37,500 bases of DNA from Prorocentrum cordatum (GCA_963575745.1 CAUYUJ010003625.1:322135-359634), one strand, 5' to 3'; counted from the stretch's first letter, positions 18,967 to 27,083 are shown. Numbers and translations are program-made. The notes: generated by a model from the sequence alone, not told the origin.

Positions 18967-19570
18967 TTATATATATATATATATATACACGGCCTTTGCC
19001 GCGGCCCTTTCCCCCGAAGAATATCTCATCATACTGTTCATCTGAGAGCCTCTGGAGGAATGCCGTGACGCCTCGTCCATTCAACCTCCGACGACCCCGT
19101 TTGCCTTTACCTTTTCCTTTGAAGCTCCTCCGTATCCTCCTCCTAACACGACGCACTGGTTTTCGTGCGAACCTCCTCCACCTCCGTTTAGCCTGTTGTA
19201 ATAACCAAAACAGGTGTTCAGCACGCTGATTGTCATTTTCCATATTCATAATATCTGACCAATCTAAAGCTTCAACACCGTCGGATGATACAGTATCTGC
19301 GTCGGTGCCGGAGTCGAAATCATCGTCTCCCAAGTAGGTGGGCACGCCGTCGGCAAGGGGGTTTGATTCACCCCACAGAGAACGGTGTGGTTGAGGCTCT
19401 CTGGAAGGAGGGCTGGTTGCCCAGCTTGGTTGTGATCGATCCCCTGCTAGTAGAGCAGTGGATTCTCCGGGGTCATCGGCCCATATGCTTGAGGGCCCGT
19501 TTCCAGGCTGGGCTTCAGTGGTTAAGGTAGTGTAGAAATTCCCACTACCAGATCCCCTTCCCCTTTCCAA
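18956..19570 (-). CDS. Gag middle, basic region
   Basis: Follows the capsid frame with +1 offset; the two overlap at 19545-19570 in a G/A run. It contains an acidic part (DDDFDSGTDADTVSSD) and a strongly basic part (KPVRRVRRRIRRSFKGKGKGKRGRRR), as expected for RNA-binding Gag. It ends by reading the TA tract as YIYIYI and stopping at TGA 18956-18958. One A fewer in the six-A run beside the TA tract would join it to the zinc knuckle. Hairpins lie at 19495-19508 and 19412-19425. Confidence 0.7.
   Translation of the reverse strand: MERGRGSGSGNFYTTLTTEAQPGNGPSSIWADDPGESTALLAGDRSQPSWATSPPSREPQPHRSLWGESNPLADGVPTYLGDDDFDSGTDADTVSSDGVEALDWSDIMNMENDNQRAEHLFWLLQQAKRRWRRFARKPVRRVRRRIRRSFKGKGKGKRGRRRLNGRGVTAFLQRLSDEQYDEIFFGGKGRGKGRVYIYIYIKNA
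18968..18987. repeat. (TA)10 microsatellite inside gag
   Basis: Twenty nucleotides of alternating T and A, with five T beside it on the plus strand (A run in sense). It lies exactly between the basic region and the zinc knuckle frames. Confidence 0.95.
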
Positions 19571-20354
19571 ACACAGATCCTACATTGCCAGGAGATCGTT
19601 CTGATAGGTGACCTATCGAACGCATCCTCTCCAGCAACTCATCATACTGTTGTTGTGTTCGGGGCATTTGATGATTGAGTGGCTGTAAGAGTTGCATGGC
19701 TCGCTTGTTGCCGACGCCTAAGGCGCGGAACAGGATCGTGGTTAGTAATTGGAAGTTGGGAAGGTCGAATCCCACCGACTGTGCCTCAAGTCGGGCCATT
19801 TCGGATCGGGCAAGGGTGACATCGGTTCGTTCTCCGTGAGGCACATGGAAGTCTACGAGCTGTGTGCCAGAAGTGAGCTGGCGCTCATCTTCCAGGCGCT
19901 CGAACTTCATGCTTAGGAGGAACATGATGTAGGTCACTGGGTCGGTGTGGACCCCATCGATGTCAGCACCGCAGTTTATAATGTCAGGCGGCACCCCCAT
20001 GGCGAGTGTCCTCGCTAGGCCACCCAGGCCGCGTTGCATGGCGGCCGCTTGGGCCTGAGGCGTCATGCGTCCGCTTGTGACGTTGAGCCACGCGTTGACC
20101 TCATAAACGTACTCACGGAAAGGCACGTTGCCTTGAGGGTCCCAGTATGGGCCATGTGTTTGCCCATCGGTGCTGTTCTCTCCGCGGCGCATGTGTCCGA
20201 TTGCTGCCCCCAGCGCGAACCGTATGATAGCGAAGATAACCAGCCCAAGGCTGTGTAGATAGGGGTGGTTATTAGGCGCGTTGCCGCGCTGGGGTAGCGC
20301 CTTGTCGAGTCGTCGAGGCGCTCTATCTGGCGGATCTCTCCGCCCATGCTTCAA
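19545..20354 (-). CDS. Gag capsid-like protein of the copia element
   Basis: Forms the particle that packages element RNA. Visible: PQGNVPFREYVYEVNAWLNV, MTPQAQAAAMQRGLGGLART, HTDPVTYIMFLLSMKFERLEDERQL, ERTDVTLARSEMARLEAQSVG and MRSIGHLSERSPGNV, the helical pattern of copia-type Gag (UBN2-like). No ATG opens it; it follows in frame from the leader frame across a TAA (20355-20357). Hairpins lie at 20330-20343 (GAGA) and 20276-20289; a degenerate one at 20123-20136 falls in PQGNVP. The family assignment rests on remembered dinoflagellate copia proteins. Confidence 0.75.
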   Translation of the reverse strand: MKHGRRDPPDRAPRRLDKALPQRGNAPNNHPYLHSLGLVIFAIIRFALGAAIGHMRRGENSTDGQTHGPYWDPQGNVPFREYVYEVNAWLNVTSGRMTPQAQAAAMQRGLGGLARTLAMGVPPDIINCGADIDGVHTDPVTYIMFLLSMKFERLEDERQLTSGTQLVDFHVPHGERTDVTLARSEMARLEAQSVGFDLPNFQLLTTILFRALGVGNKRAMQLLQPLNHQMPRTQQQYDELLERMRSIGHLSERSPGNVGSVFGKGKGIW

Positions 20355-20598
20355 TTACTGCGCTTTTGGCTCGTTGCCGAGCGGTTGGTCGTAGCGCAAT
20401 GATGAAGCGTGTATGGTACCAATGTTGTTGTCTAGACGTCGTGCCTCTCGTGTTGCTTCTTGCTCTTGGATAGATCCTCGTAAGCGCACTGGGAGTGGTG
20501 GCGCAGGGTGGTAGGTGGTCACGAGGATCGTGCCGAAGAGTATGAGGATGAGAAGAGCAAGAGCTGACCGCACGAGAGTGCGGCCAGCTCCGCTACCA
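20355..20598 (-). CDS. Leader frame between 5' LTR and Gag, with hydrophobic segment
   Basis: The frame starts inside the LTR (ATG at 20846) and runs through the primer-binding site into SALALLILILFGTILVTTYH, a possible membrane segment of about 18 residues, ending LGNEP-KAQ at TAA 20355. Translation from an ATG only 24 nt inside the LTR is unlikely, so only the internal part may be coding. A GCAA hairpin is at 20369-20382. Confidence 0.35.
20562..20589 (-). other. 12-bp stem-loop abutting the primer-binding site
   Basis: Arms 20562-20573 and 20578-20589 pair over 12 bp; in the sense RNA the single imperfection is a G-U. The loop is UCUC in sense. It overlaps the last three bases of the primer-binding site, the place where retroelements carry packaging or dimerisation structures. 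Confidence 0.7.
20587..20598 (-). other. Primer-binding site
   Basis: TGGTAGCGGAGC on the sense strand starts at the base after the LTR. It complements a tRNA 3' end GCTCCGCTACCA and matches 10 of 12 positions of the common initiator-Met primer site TGGTATCAGAGC. Confidence 0.8.
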
Positions 20599-20870
20599 AG
20601 TCGAAAGTGAGCCTGGTAGGTCAAATAGCATCCATCTCCATGGGAGGCGCATGAGCTCACATTGCGTCCAATTCCATGTCGAAGGAATACGATATGGGGA
20701 GTGGATGGGCATGATAGGATAAGAGCGATGTATCGGTCTTTCCCGCACATAGCGAACACTAAGGTAAGTGCCCGGGCAAATAGGGCGCGCGTGCCTTGAG
20801 CCAAAGGCAACGGCGCGCGAGCTATACTCCCGATTCTATATAACATCTCCCAAAGAGCTACCCTTAAAGT
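20599..20870 (-). repeat. 5' LTR (right)
   Basis: Direct repeat partner of 4855-5126. It would contain the promoter and the RNA start. TTATATAG on the sense strand lies at about 20836-20843. A nested inverted repeat at 20785-20818 (GCGCGC / TGCCTT / AAGGCA / GCGCGC) is perfect in this copy and has one change in the left LTR. Confidence 0.93.
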
Positions 20871-20875
20871 GCGCA
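20871..20875. repeat. Target-site duplication, right copy (GCGCA)
   Basis: Identical to 4850-4854. Confidence 0.85.
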
Positions 20876-21060
20876 GCGGAGCGGAAGCCCTAATGCAACG
20901 TATCCAATGTATCCAATGATTGCGTCATTGTTACAAATTGCATTGTGTTCCAATGTTATATCTCTCTCCATTTATCCCCCCCCCGGGGTCGCGCCACTTC
21001 CGTCGACCCTAAGGTGGGGGGCCCCTTGCGGGCCTAAAAACGAACAAGAACCAATGGAAA
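20876..21060. other. Flanking DNA right of the LTR element; no gene
   Basis: Contains a local duplication (CGTATCCAATGTATCCAATG, 20899-20918) and a C run at 20977-20985. Nothing else was recognised. Confidence 0.5.
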
Positions 21061-21680
21061 ATCAATGATTTCGGCTCCTTGGGCCTCCTGGGGGCCCAAG
21101 AGGGCGTGAAGACGGCCCAAGGTGGCCCCAAGACAAGCCGAGCCGGCCTCAAGACGGCCCAAGATGGCCCCAGGAGGGCCCAGAGGCCCCCAAGAAGGTC
21201 CAAGAGGCCCCCAATAAAACTCCCGAGAGCGCCTCTGGAGGCACAAATCTTTGATTCCCCTATAGTCTTGGGACAAATTCAACGTTATCGCTTTTTGTCG
21301 GCTCTCAGAAGGCCACGACGGCCCAAGCAGCCTCCAAAAAGGCCCCCAAACGGCCCAAGAGGCCTCCAAGGGGGCCCCAAGACGGCCCAAGAGGGCCCCG
21401 AGACGGCCACAACAACTTCCAATACGGCCCAAAAAGCCCACCCAAACGGCCCCAGAGGACCCCAAGAGAGCCCCAAGGCGGCCGCCAGAGGCTTCCAAAG
21501 TGGCCTCCGAAGTGGCCAGACGGCGTAAGAGCGCCCAAAATCGGCCCAGGACGCCCCCAAGAGGCCCCAAGAGGCTCCAACGAGGCCCCCCAGAGGCTCC
21601 ATAAAGCCCCTAAGAAGCTTCCAAGAAGCTCCCAAGAGACTCCCAGGAGGCCCCACAACGACTGGACCGAACGTGCTCTG
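21061..21680. repeat. GGCCCAAGA-word repeat block, second occurrence
   Basis: Same word family and same strand as 3440-4740. The heads also match loosely: CCTAAGGTGGGG..CCCCTTGCGGGCCT here (21009) and CCTAAAGTGGGG..CCCCTTGTGGGTCT at 3292. This suggests two copies of one dispersed repeat rather than a gene. Confidence 0.75.
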
Positions 21681-21714
21681 AAACACCCTCGGTGAGTCAC
21701 TAAAGAATAATATC

Positions 21715-22400
21715 CTGCCCTGGGCGAACCGCGGCGCAGCGCCAGTGGAATGGAAGTTGGTCTCGGCGGCGTCCGCGATCAGAGCCAGCGCTGGAAGGGG
21801 AGAGGGGGGGGGGAGAAGGAAAAAGAGGGATGGCGGGAGGCGGGGGGGAGGGGTAGCAGAGGCACAGACCGCCCCAAAACAGCCCAAGATGCGCAAGAAG
21901 GGCCCCAGGAAGCCCCCAAGAGAACCCCACAGACGCCCAGAAGGCGCAGCCCTGAGGCCCCCCAGAGATCCCCTGCAGTCCGGCAACGACTGGGCTGCAC
22001 GTGTTCCCAACCTGCGCACGGAACACATCGATTGCAATCTCCCCATATGCTATCCAGAGGTCCAGATGACTCACGACAACGTGGCGCCCCAAGAAGCCTC
22101 CAAGAGGCCTCAAAGAAGCCCCCACAAGGCCACGCAACGACTGGAGTGTAATGTTATTTTTCTCCCCCTGGGCGAACTGCGGCGCAGCGCCAGCCGGGTG
22201 GAAATTGGCCACGGCGGCGCCCGTGATTAGAGCCGGCGCCAAAGGGAAAATGGAGAGAGATTCCGAAAAGGAGAGGGGGGAGAGGCCCCCAAAAAGTCCC
22301 CAAGAGGCCCAAAGAAGCTCCCAAGAGGCCTCCAGGAGGCCCCCAGGAGGCCCCCAAGAGGCCCCGCGACGACGCGACTGCACGTGCTCCGGACGCGCGC
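21715..22400. repeat. Duplicated unit, about 448-bp offset
   Basis: CCCTGGGCGAACYGCGGCGC, followed by GCGCCAG..TGGAA.TTGG and GGCGGCG..CG.GAT.AGAGCC, occurs at 21717 and again at about 22167, with GGCCCCAAGA-type words between. Identity is roughly 80 percent by eye. Open frames here run on both strands and are not convincing genes. Confidence 0.65.
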
Positions 22401-23257
22401 CCCGCGAAGCGAGAGGAATCGTGAGACACTACGTCGAAGAGCTCAATATGCCCAAGGACAAACTCAGAAAATAAAGGCACTGCGACACAAGGGCGAGGAC
22501 TGAACGCGGCCCATTCGGCACTGATGCAAGGAGTATCAGGCGAGGCAAGGAGCAATGCCCAGGACACAGCGAGAGGGCACAAATCGGTATCCTCACTCTC
22601 CAGGGGCCCGCGCTGGCCACGGCATGTTTGGCGCATCACCTCCATGGCGAACGGGGCTCAAAGACTCCAGGGCAACAGTCGAATTCGAGAGTGGTACAAA
22701 GCGGGACCAGGGCCCACAAATAAGCGGGACTAAGACCCTGGGGTCCCATGGTCAGGAGCGGCCTGCGGCCTGCGGGAAACAATGGCAACGATATTTGTTT
22801 TGGAAGCAACTTTAGGAGACTCCGTGTACCCTGGGAGCTCTCTGGGCCTGGGCGCTCTGGGCCTCGGACGGCGATCGTGACAGACCACGCTTCCGCGGCA
22901 CCTGGCTTCCGCGCGGGGCCGAACGGCAGAGAACCAGTGAAGAGCACGACGTGCGCGGCATCGCGCGTGCACACTCACCCGGCGGGAGCTGCCCTGCGAA
23001 CGCGGCCGAAATTGCGGGCGCGCATCCGAGGAGAGAGGAGGGGGGAAAGAAGAAACAAGACGATGGAGGAGGAGAGGAAGGGGCAAGGGCGCTGTGCGAC
23101 GTTCCCCTGCAGCCCAAACGGCTGCTTATATAATAACGCATTAAAGGCCCAGCAGCACTCTGGAGGGAGGGGCGGGAGAAGAGAGAGGAAGCGGGGGGGG
23201 GAGGAGGCGGGAGGAGGAACACTCAGAAAGTGAAACACGTACCTCGAGTGGCCGGAC
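22401..23257. other. No gene recognised
   Basis: GC-rich DNA with open frames on both strands and no motif. 23030-23085 and 23160-23225 are purine-rich (GAGGAGG, GGGAGGAGG). The right part may include the 3' untranslated end of the LINE. Confidence 0.4.
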
Positions 23258-24451
23258 CTAATCCTCACTCTGGTTGACCCCTGATGCGCCTTGGCGGCAA
23301 AATTCCCTGAGCGCGCCAGGGATGCGCGCCGCCTCCACCACTCCATGGCGGAGGGCGCCGCGCAGACGGCACAGAGCGTACAATGCCACCCCCTGCCGGT
23401 GGCGCAGGATATCCGGGGAGGTGCCCACCTGCACCGGCAACTCCTGTAGCCCTAAAAATGTGTCCAACTCTAAGCCGGACGCCGAAGGTGGGAGATGGAA
23501 CTCAAAAAAAACGGCCTTCACTGTGGGGCAGAACGCGAAGTGCTCTAGCTTGTCCCGGCCGCCGCCGCAAGCGAATCGGCAGGGGCCTGCGCCCTGGAAC
23601 CTGTGGCTCGTGCACCAGCCGTTGAAGATGGTCCACAAGTAGGCGGCTATCGCCCGGGGATGGCAGTGACGCGCCAGTTGCTGTAAGTGTCGCTGTGCCC
23701 GAGCTGGTCTTCGTCCAGGGGGAGTGGCGATCTTCCAACGATCCAGCCTGCGCCGGAGATGGGGCTGCGCATGTGCTCCGGGAGGCCCCCGACAGACTAT
23801 CGTGACTCTGCGCTGCCACCCCAGTCGTTCTTGGAGGCGTAAATCAGCTGTTGGGGAAGCGCTGATCATCTGCGAGACCTGGATATCCGCACGCGCCAAC
23901 TGCAAGAGGAAACATCGAGGGCGCCACATGCCCAGCCAGGCCTCCCGGGCGAGGGTGCTGTCGACGTTGCTAAGGAGCGCACCCATGCGTCTGGCGCGGG
24001 CGCGCACCTGCAGGTCACCCTGCGCCTCAAAGCGTACCACCCGCGCCTTGGACGCGATCGTCGCGGCCCGGACGTCTCGCAGCTCCCATGGGCAGCCGAG
24101 TGAGCGGAGATCCGTCAGACAGCCTGCTGTGATCCAGTCCGTGGGCCCAGAGCGCAACGCATGCCTTCTCTTCCGCGGCGTCGAAGTCATCGGGGAGCGG
24201 CTCCAGCTGCCCAACGAACGAGAGGACGGACGCCACGTGCACCTGATACGCGCGAGCGGTCAAGCAGGCGCCGGCCCCGAGCTGTCCCCGCAATATATTT
24301 GGCGCGTTCCGCCTACTTCCTGAGCGGCGCCTGCCAGGAAGTGCACCCCCGGCCAGGCCCGAGAACGAGGCCCAGGTACTTGGCGGCGGCTGCGACGCCC
24401 AGCCTTGCCCAGGCGGGCACCCTGGACCCTATCGCGCGGCGGACCGCAAGC
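23258..24451 (-). pseudogene. LINE reverse transcriptase C-terminal region with zinc motif
   Basis: AAAAKYLGLVLGPG (about 24385-24345) is the usual motif after the reverse transcriptase catalytic core. The last 320 codons (24214-23258) contain CRFACGGGRDKLEHFAFCP, a C-x3-C-x7-H-x3-C arrangement like the zinc finger at the C terminus of LINE proteins. The frame differs from the upstream one. Confidence 0.7.
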
Positions 24452-24905
24452 TCATCCAAGGGGTCGAGGGGCACCACTACCGTCTTGGACATTCAGCAGG
24501 AGGCCAGACACCTTTCCGAACTCCTCAAAGAAGGCATGCAACGCAGGTAGGTGCTCAAGAGCCCGCGGCAGGACCATGGCAAGGTCATCCGCCCATGCCC
24601 GGAGGGTCGCCGTCGGGAAGCGCCGTTGGAGGCGACGCAAATAAGTCGGAGACCACCGCGAACAGAAGCGGACTGAGAGGACACCCCTGCCGCATGCCCC
24701 GGGAGATGGCGAATCCACCGAAGCGCGCGCCGCTCAGCGAGACCACGCAGTGGTTGTTCCAATACAAGCTCTGCATGAAACTCCTCAACCACGCAGGCCA
24801 ACCGAGGGCGGCGAAGAAGGCGTGCAGGGGGTCATGCTCGATAGACGGGAACGCCGCTGCGAAATCGAAGAAGAGGGTATATGCCCCCTCCTCCAGCAGG
24901 GCGGC
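24452..24905 (-). pseudogene. LINE reverse transcriptase core, frame-broken
   Basis: Directly after the TAA at 24906-24908 the same frame reads AYTLFFDFAAAFPSIEHDP (motif A Asp), then SRGMRQGCPLSPLLFAVV (motif B). After a frame change comes LRAWADDLAMVLP (motif C, WADD for YADD), then FGKVSGLLLN. The order and spacing are typical of LINE reverse transcriptases. Confidence 0.85.
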
Positions 24906-27083
24906 TTACAGCATGGCCTCGTCAATGTCTAATATGTTCGAGATCATCGACCGCCCGGGCAAGAACCCCTTCTGCAACTGCGCGACACGTTCGGCGAGAG
25001 CGGGCCCGACGGCCAGGCGACAAGCGCTCGCCAGCAGGCGATTGGCAGTGTTCGTTATATTTAAAGGTCGCACACCACCTGGCTCAAAAAGGTCTTGCCC
25101 CTGCTCGGTCTGCCCCGCCGCCTTCTTGGGGGGGAAGGTCAACAAGCTCTCGTTGAACGACGGGTAGTCTTGCGCCAGCCGCGCAAGAGCGTCCACGGCG
25201 CAGCAATCCTGGAAGGCCTCGTGCAGCACGCCCACAGCCAATGCACCTAGGCGGCGCCAGGCTGAATACGGAATCCCATTGGGGCCCGGCGCCGAGTTCC
25301 CCGATAGGGCTATCGCTCGCTGCATGCGCCGCCGGCTGGGTCGGACGCGAAGCAGCTCGGAGTGTGACGGGGCCCAGCCCCCTGCAGGGGCAGGGCCAGC
25401 CGGCGGCTCCCCCATCGCGCCGACGCGATTCTCGGAGTCCTCGCGCAACCACTCCTGGAGCAAATCCGCATCGATGCCGTTGGCTTTGAAGACCTCGGCC
25501 CATTGACTGTTCAGCGCAGCCGCCATATCCTCTGGATTGGTCGCGCGGGTGCCGTCGCGCAGTATCAGCGCCTGCAGTGCAGACCCCCGCCCGGGGGCGA
25601 GGCGATAGAGAAGACGACTGGCTTTTTGCTTCGCCTGCGCCGCTCTGGCTTGCCCCCTGCTTTCTCCAACTCTCTGGCCCTGGAGAGCTCTTCCACGCCC
25701 TGCTGTCTGGCTAACTCGACCGCATGCTCGCGGACAGACCTCAGCCCCCGGCCCACGTTGCCGCCGAGCTAATACGGGTTGGACACCAGTGAAGCAAGAT
25801 GAGGGTAGCGTTGCAGGCAGATTGTAATCTCCCCCCATGGCCTCAGCCTCGGCGGACCTCAAGAACTTCATTGTCACCCCGAGCTCCGCTTCGATCGAAA
25901 CGACCGCCCCGTGTCCGCTCTCCGCCCTCTGCAGATTAGCCGCTGCCGTCGTGATACTATCTTCCAATATCCGCAAGCGGCGCAAACCAGAGGCGCGCGG
26001 CTGATCCTGGCAACGGGTCTGGAATTCCAGCGCCGTCCGCCGCGCAAAGTCTGGATGCTCGACGGCGGTGTCGGATACCCCACGGGACCCAGTAGGTAGG
26101 CGATGCAGAGCGCGACGGGCAAACAGGACTGCACGATGATGTAAAAGACCCAGACGCCACTCCAAGGCCACGGCACGAATTTCGCGATCAAGCTGCTCAG
26201 AAAGATGGCCGTTACAGTATATCCGGTCGAGGCGACCCCTGGACGATGCTGAACCGTGGGTCATGTCTGGCTGATGCATCTCGTGCAACCCAAACGGCTG
26301 GCCCAGAGTGGTCTGAAAATGTCGTTCCTCCCGCCGGTCCCGCCCACCAGTGGCCTCTCCCGTGGTGGTGGCTCGTCGGTCCATGCGCTGCGGCACGTAG
26401 TTGAAGTCGCCTCCCAGGATCGTCAGTCGCCGCTCCGACGGGGCCAAAAATCTCGCAATGCGGAGCCGAAGGCGCTCGCGGAGCGCTGGGAAAGAGGTGC
26501 ATAAATGCAGCTCGTCTGGCAAAGCCCCGTAGCAGTCTGCCTCCGTCACCTCGTGGCCTGCGTGGAAATACGTTACCACGATGTCCAAGTCGCCTTGTCG
26601 ACCCCGCAAGGAGAGGACGGCCGCCCGGCCTGGCCAGATCACCGTCCACACAGGGGGCTTCGAGAACTGCTGGAGGAAGGCTTCCTTAAGCACGATGCCC
26701 ACCCCAGCCTGCGCGGCAGTAGCCCCAGCAGACCACCACGCCTGGCAGCCGGGCGGCGGCCGCCAGACTCTGTGACCTCCCTCGGCGCCGTGCGCCTCCG
26801 ATAACAGAACCCCGTCGCTGCGACTCAGCAGCGAGAGCAGATAACGAGTCTTCGCCTCGTGCTGCCAGGCCTCCGCCGCGAAGAAGGCCTGAGCGTTCCA
26901 CACCGTCAGGCACACATCACCTCGAAAAGGTCCTTGCGGCAAGGCTGGCGGAGCCGCGCTCCCTGGCTGAACGTCAGTGCCAGGCGTGCGAGGCAGGGGG
27001 AGGGCCGGCGGCGGCAGGTGCGTCGGCGGCAGCGTGCCCAGAGCTCGTAGCAGCCGATTCCGGCGGCATATGCTCACTGGCAC
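24906..27083 (-). CDS. LINE ORF2, endonuclease and N-terminal reverse transcriptase
   Basis: The endonuclease nicks target DNA and the reverse transcriptase primes from the nick. Endonuclease motifs: VWNAQAFF, LLSEAHG (catalytic Glu), ILGGDFNYVP (GDFN), RGRLDRIYCNG and LLHHRAVLF (His). Reverse transcriptase start: NSAPGPNGIPYSAWRRLG (APGPDG motif), GVRPLNITNTANRLLA and LQKGFLPGRSMISNI. Length 725 codons up to a TAA, after which the frame continues. The first ATG at 27083 is plausible. The codon bias toward GC matches its surroundings. Confidence 0.88.
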   Translation of the reverse strand: MPVSICRRNRLLRALGTLPPTHLPPPALPLPRTPGTDVQPGSAAPPALPQGPFRGDVCLTVWNAQAFFAAEAWQHEAKTRYLLSLLSRSDGVLLSEAHGAEGGHRVWRPPPGCQAWWSAGATAAQAGVGIVLKEAFLQQFSKPPVWTVIWPGRAAVLSLRGRQGDLDIVVTYFHAGHEVTEADCYGALPDELHLCTSFPALRERLRLRIARFLAPSERRLTILGGDFNYVPQRMDRRATTTGEATGGRDRREERHFQTTLGQPFGLHEMHQPDMTHGSASSRGRLDRIYCNGHLSEQLDREIRAVALEWRLGLLHHRAVLFARRALHRLPTGSRGVSDTAVEHPDFARRTALEFQTRCQDQPRASGLRRLRILEDSITTAAANLQRAESGHGAVVSIEAELGVTMKFLRSAEAEAMGGDYNLPATLPSSCFTGVQPVLARRQRGPGAEVCPRACGRVSQTAGRGRALQGQRVGESRGQARAAQAKQKASRLLYRLAPGRGSALQALILRDGTRATNPEDMAAALNSQWAEVFKANGIDADLLQEWLREDSENRVGAMGEPPAGPAPAGGWAPSHSELLRVRPSRRRMQRAIALSGNSAPGPNGIPYSAWRRLGALAVGVLHEAFQDCCAVDALARLAQDYPSFNESLLTFPPKKAAGQTEQGQDLFEPGGVRPLNITNTANRLLASACRLAVGPALAERVAQLQKGFLPGRSMISNILDIDEAML

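Larger units (their letters stand above)
5244..20382 (-). repeat. Family of 39 dispersed GNRA-tetraloop mini-hairpins
   Basis: Sense pattern is GC-NN-R-GNRA-Y-N'N'-GC, normally 14 nt. First base of each copy. GAAA loops: 5244, 5424, 6030 (16 nt), 6818, 8125, 9448, 9958, 11051, 11309, 12980, 13409, 13490, 14000, 14612, 14915, 15176, 16317, 16398, 16974, 17691, 17910, 18453, 18600, 18927, 19495. GCAA loops: 12091, 12445, 14410, 16849, 17407 (18 nt), 17985, 19412, 20276, 20369. GAGA loops: 7456, 15712, 20330. GTAA loops: 11913, 13013. Inner stem pairs seen are GA, TC, AG, GG, GC, GT, AC, TG, CG and CT, each with a matching partner. 33 stems are perfect; 11913, 12980, 18453 and 19495 have one G-U; 17407 and 17691 have one A-C. 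Confidence 0.95.
4855..20870 (-). mobile_element. Ty1/copia-type LTR retrotransposon, 16 kb, multi-domain, decayed
   Basis: The element is bounded by two 272-bp direct LTRs, flanked by GCGCA on both sides, with a primer-binding site beside the right (5') LTR, so it is transcribed on the minus strand. Domain order is Gag, zinc knuckle, Tpt1, RING, protease, methyltransferase-like, integrase, reverse transcriptase, RNase H; integrase before reverse transcriptase is the copia order. At 16 kb it is about three times a usual copia element because of accessory domains and a long disordered region. In-frame stops lie at 20355, 18373, 14892, 11997, 11085, 10361, 10163 and 7610. Frame changes lie near 19.55, 18.96, 16.0, 11.67, 11.41, 10.70, 9.33 and 7.98 kb. 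LTR divergence is about 5 percent. LTR termini are not the usual TG..CA. Confidence 0.92.
23258..27083 (-). mobile_element. Non-LTR retrotransposon (LINE), decayed
   Basis: One ORF2-type protein in several pieces: AP-endonuclease, reverse transcriptase and a C-terminal zinc-binding region. An in-frame TAA lies in the reverse transcriptase at 24906-24908 and a frame change near 24.61-24.64 kb; another frame change lies between 24.45 and 24.21 kb. No poly(A) tail or target duplication was found by eye, and no ORF1 was seen. It is younger or older than the copia element by unknown amount. Confidence 0.88.

Noticed and set aside
5244-20382. The mini-hairpins as transcription terminators or a CRISPR array
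   Set aside because: They lie inside coding frames at irregular spacing, without T runs, spacers of constant size or cas genes.
20599-20846. Protein start inside the 5' LTR (MLYRIGS..)
   Set aside because: The ATG is 24 nt from the LTR end, upstream of any likely RNA start; the same frame exists in the other LTR by homology.
22401-23257. Possible genes on either strand
   Set aside because: Frames overlap on both strands, with biased composition and no motif.
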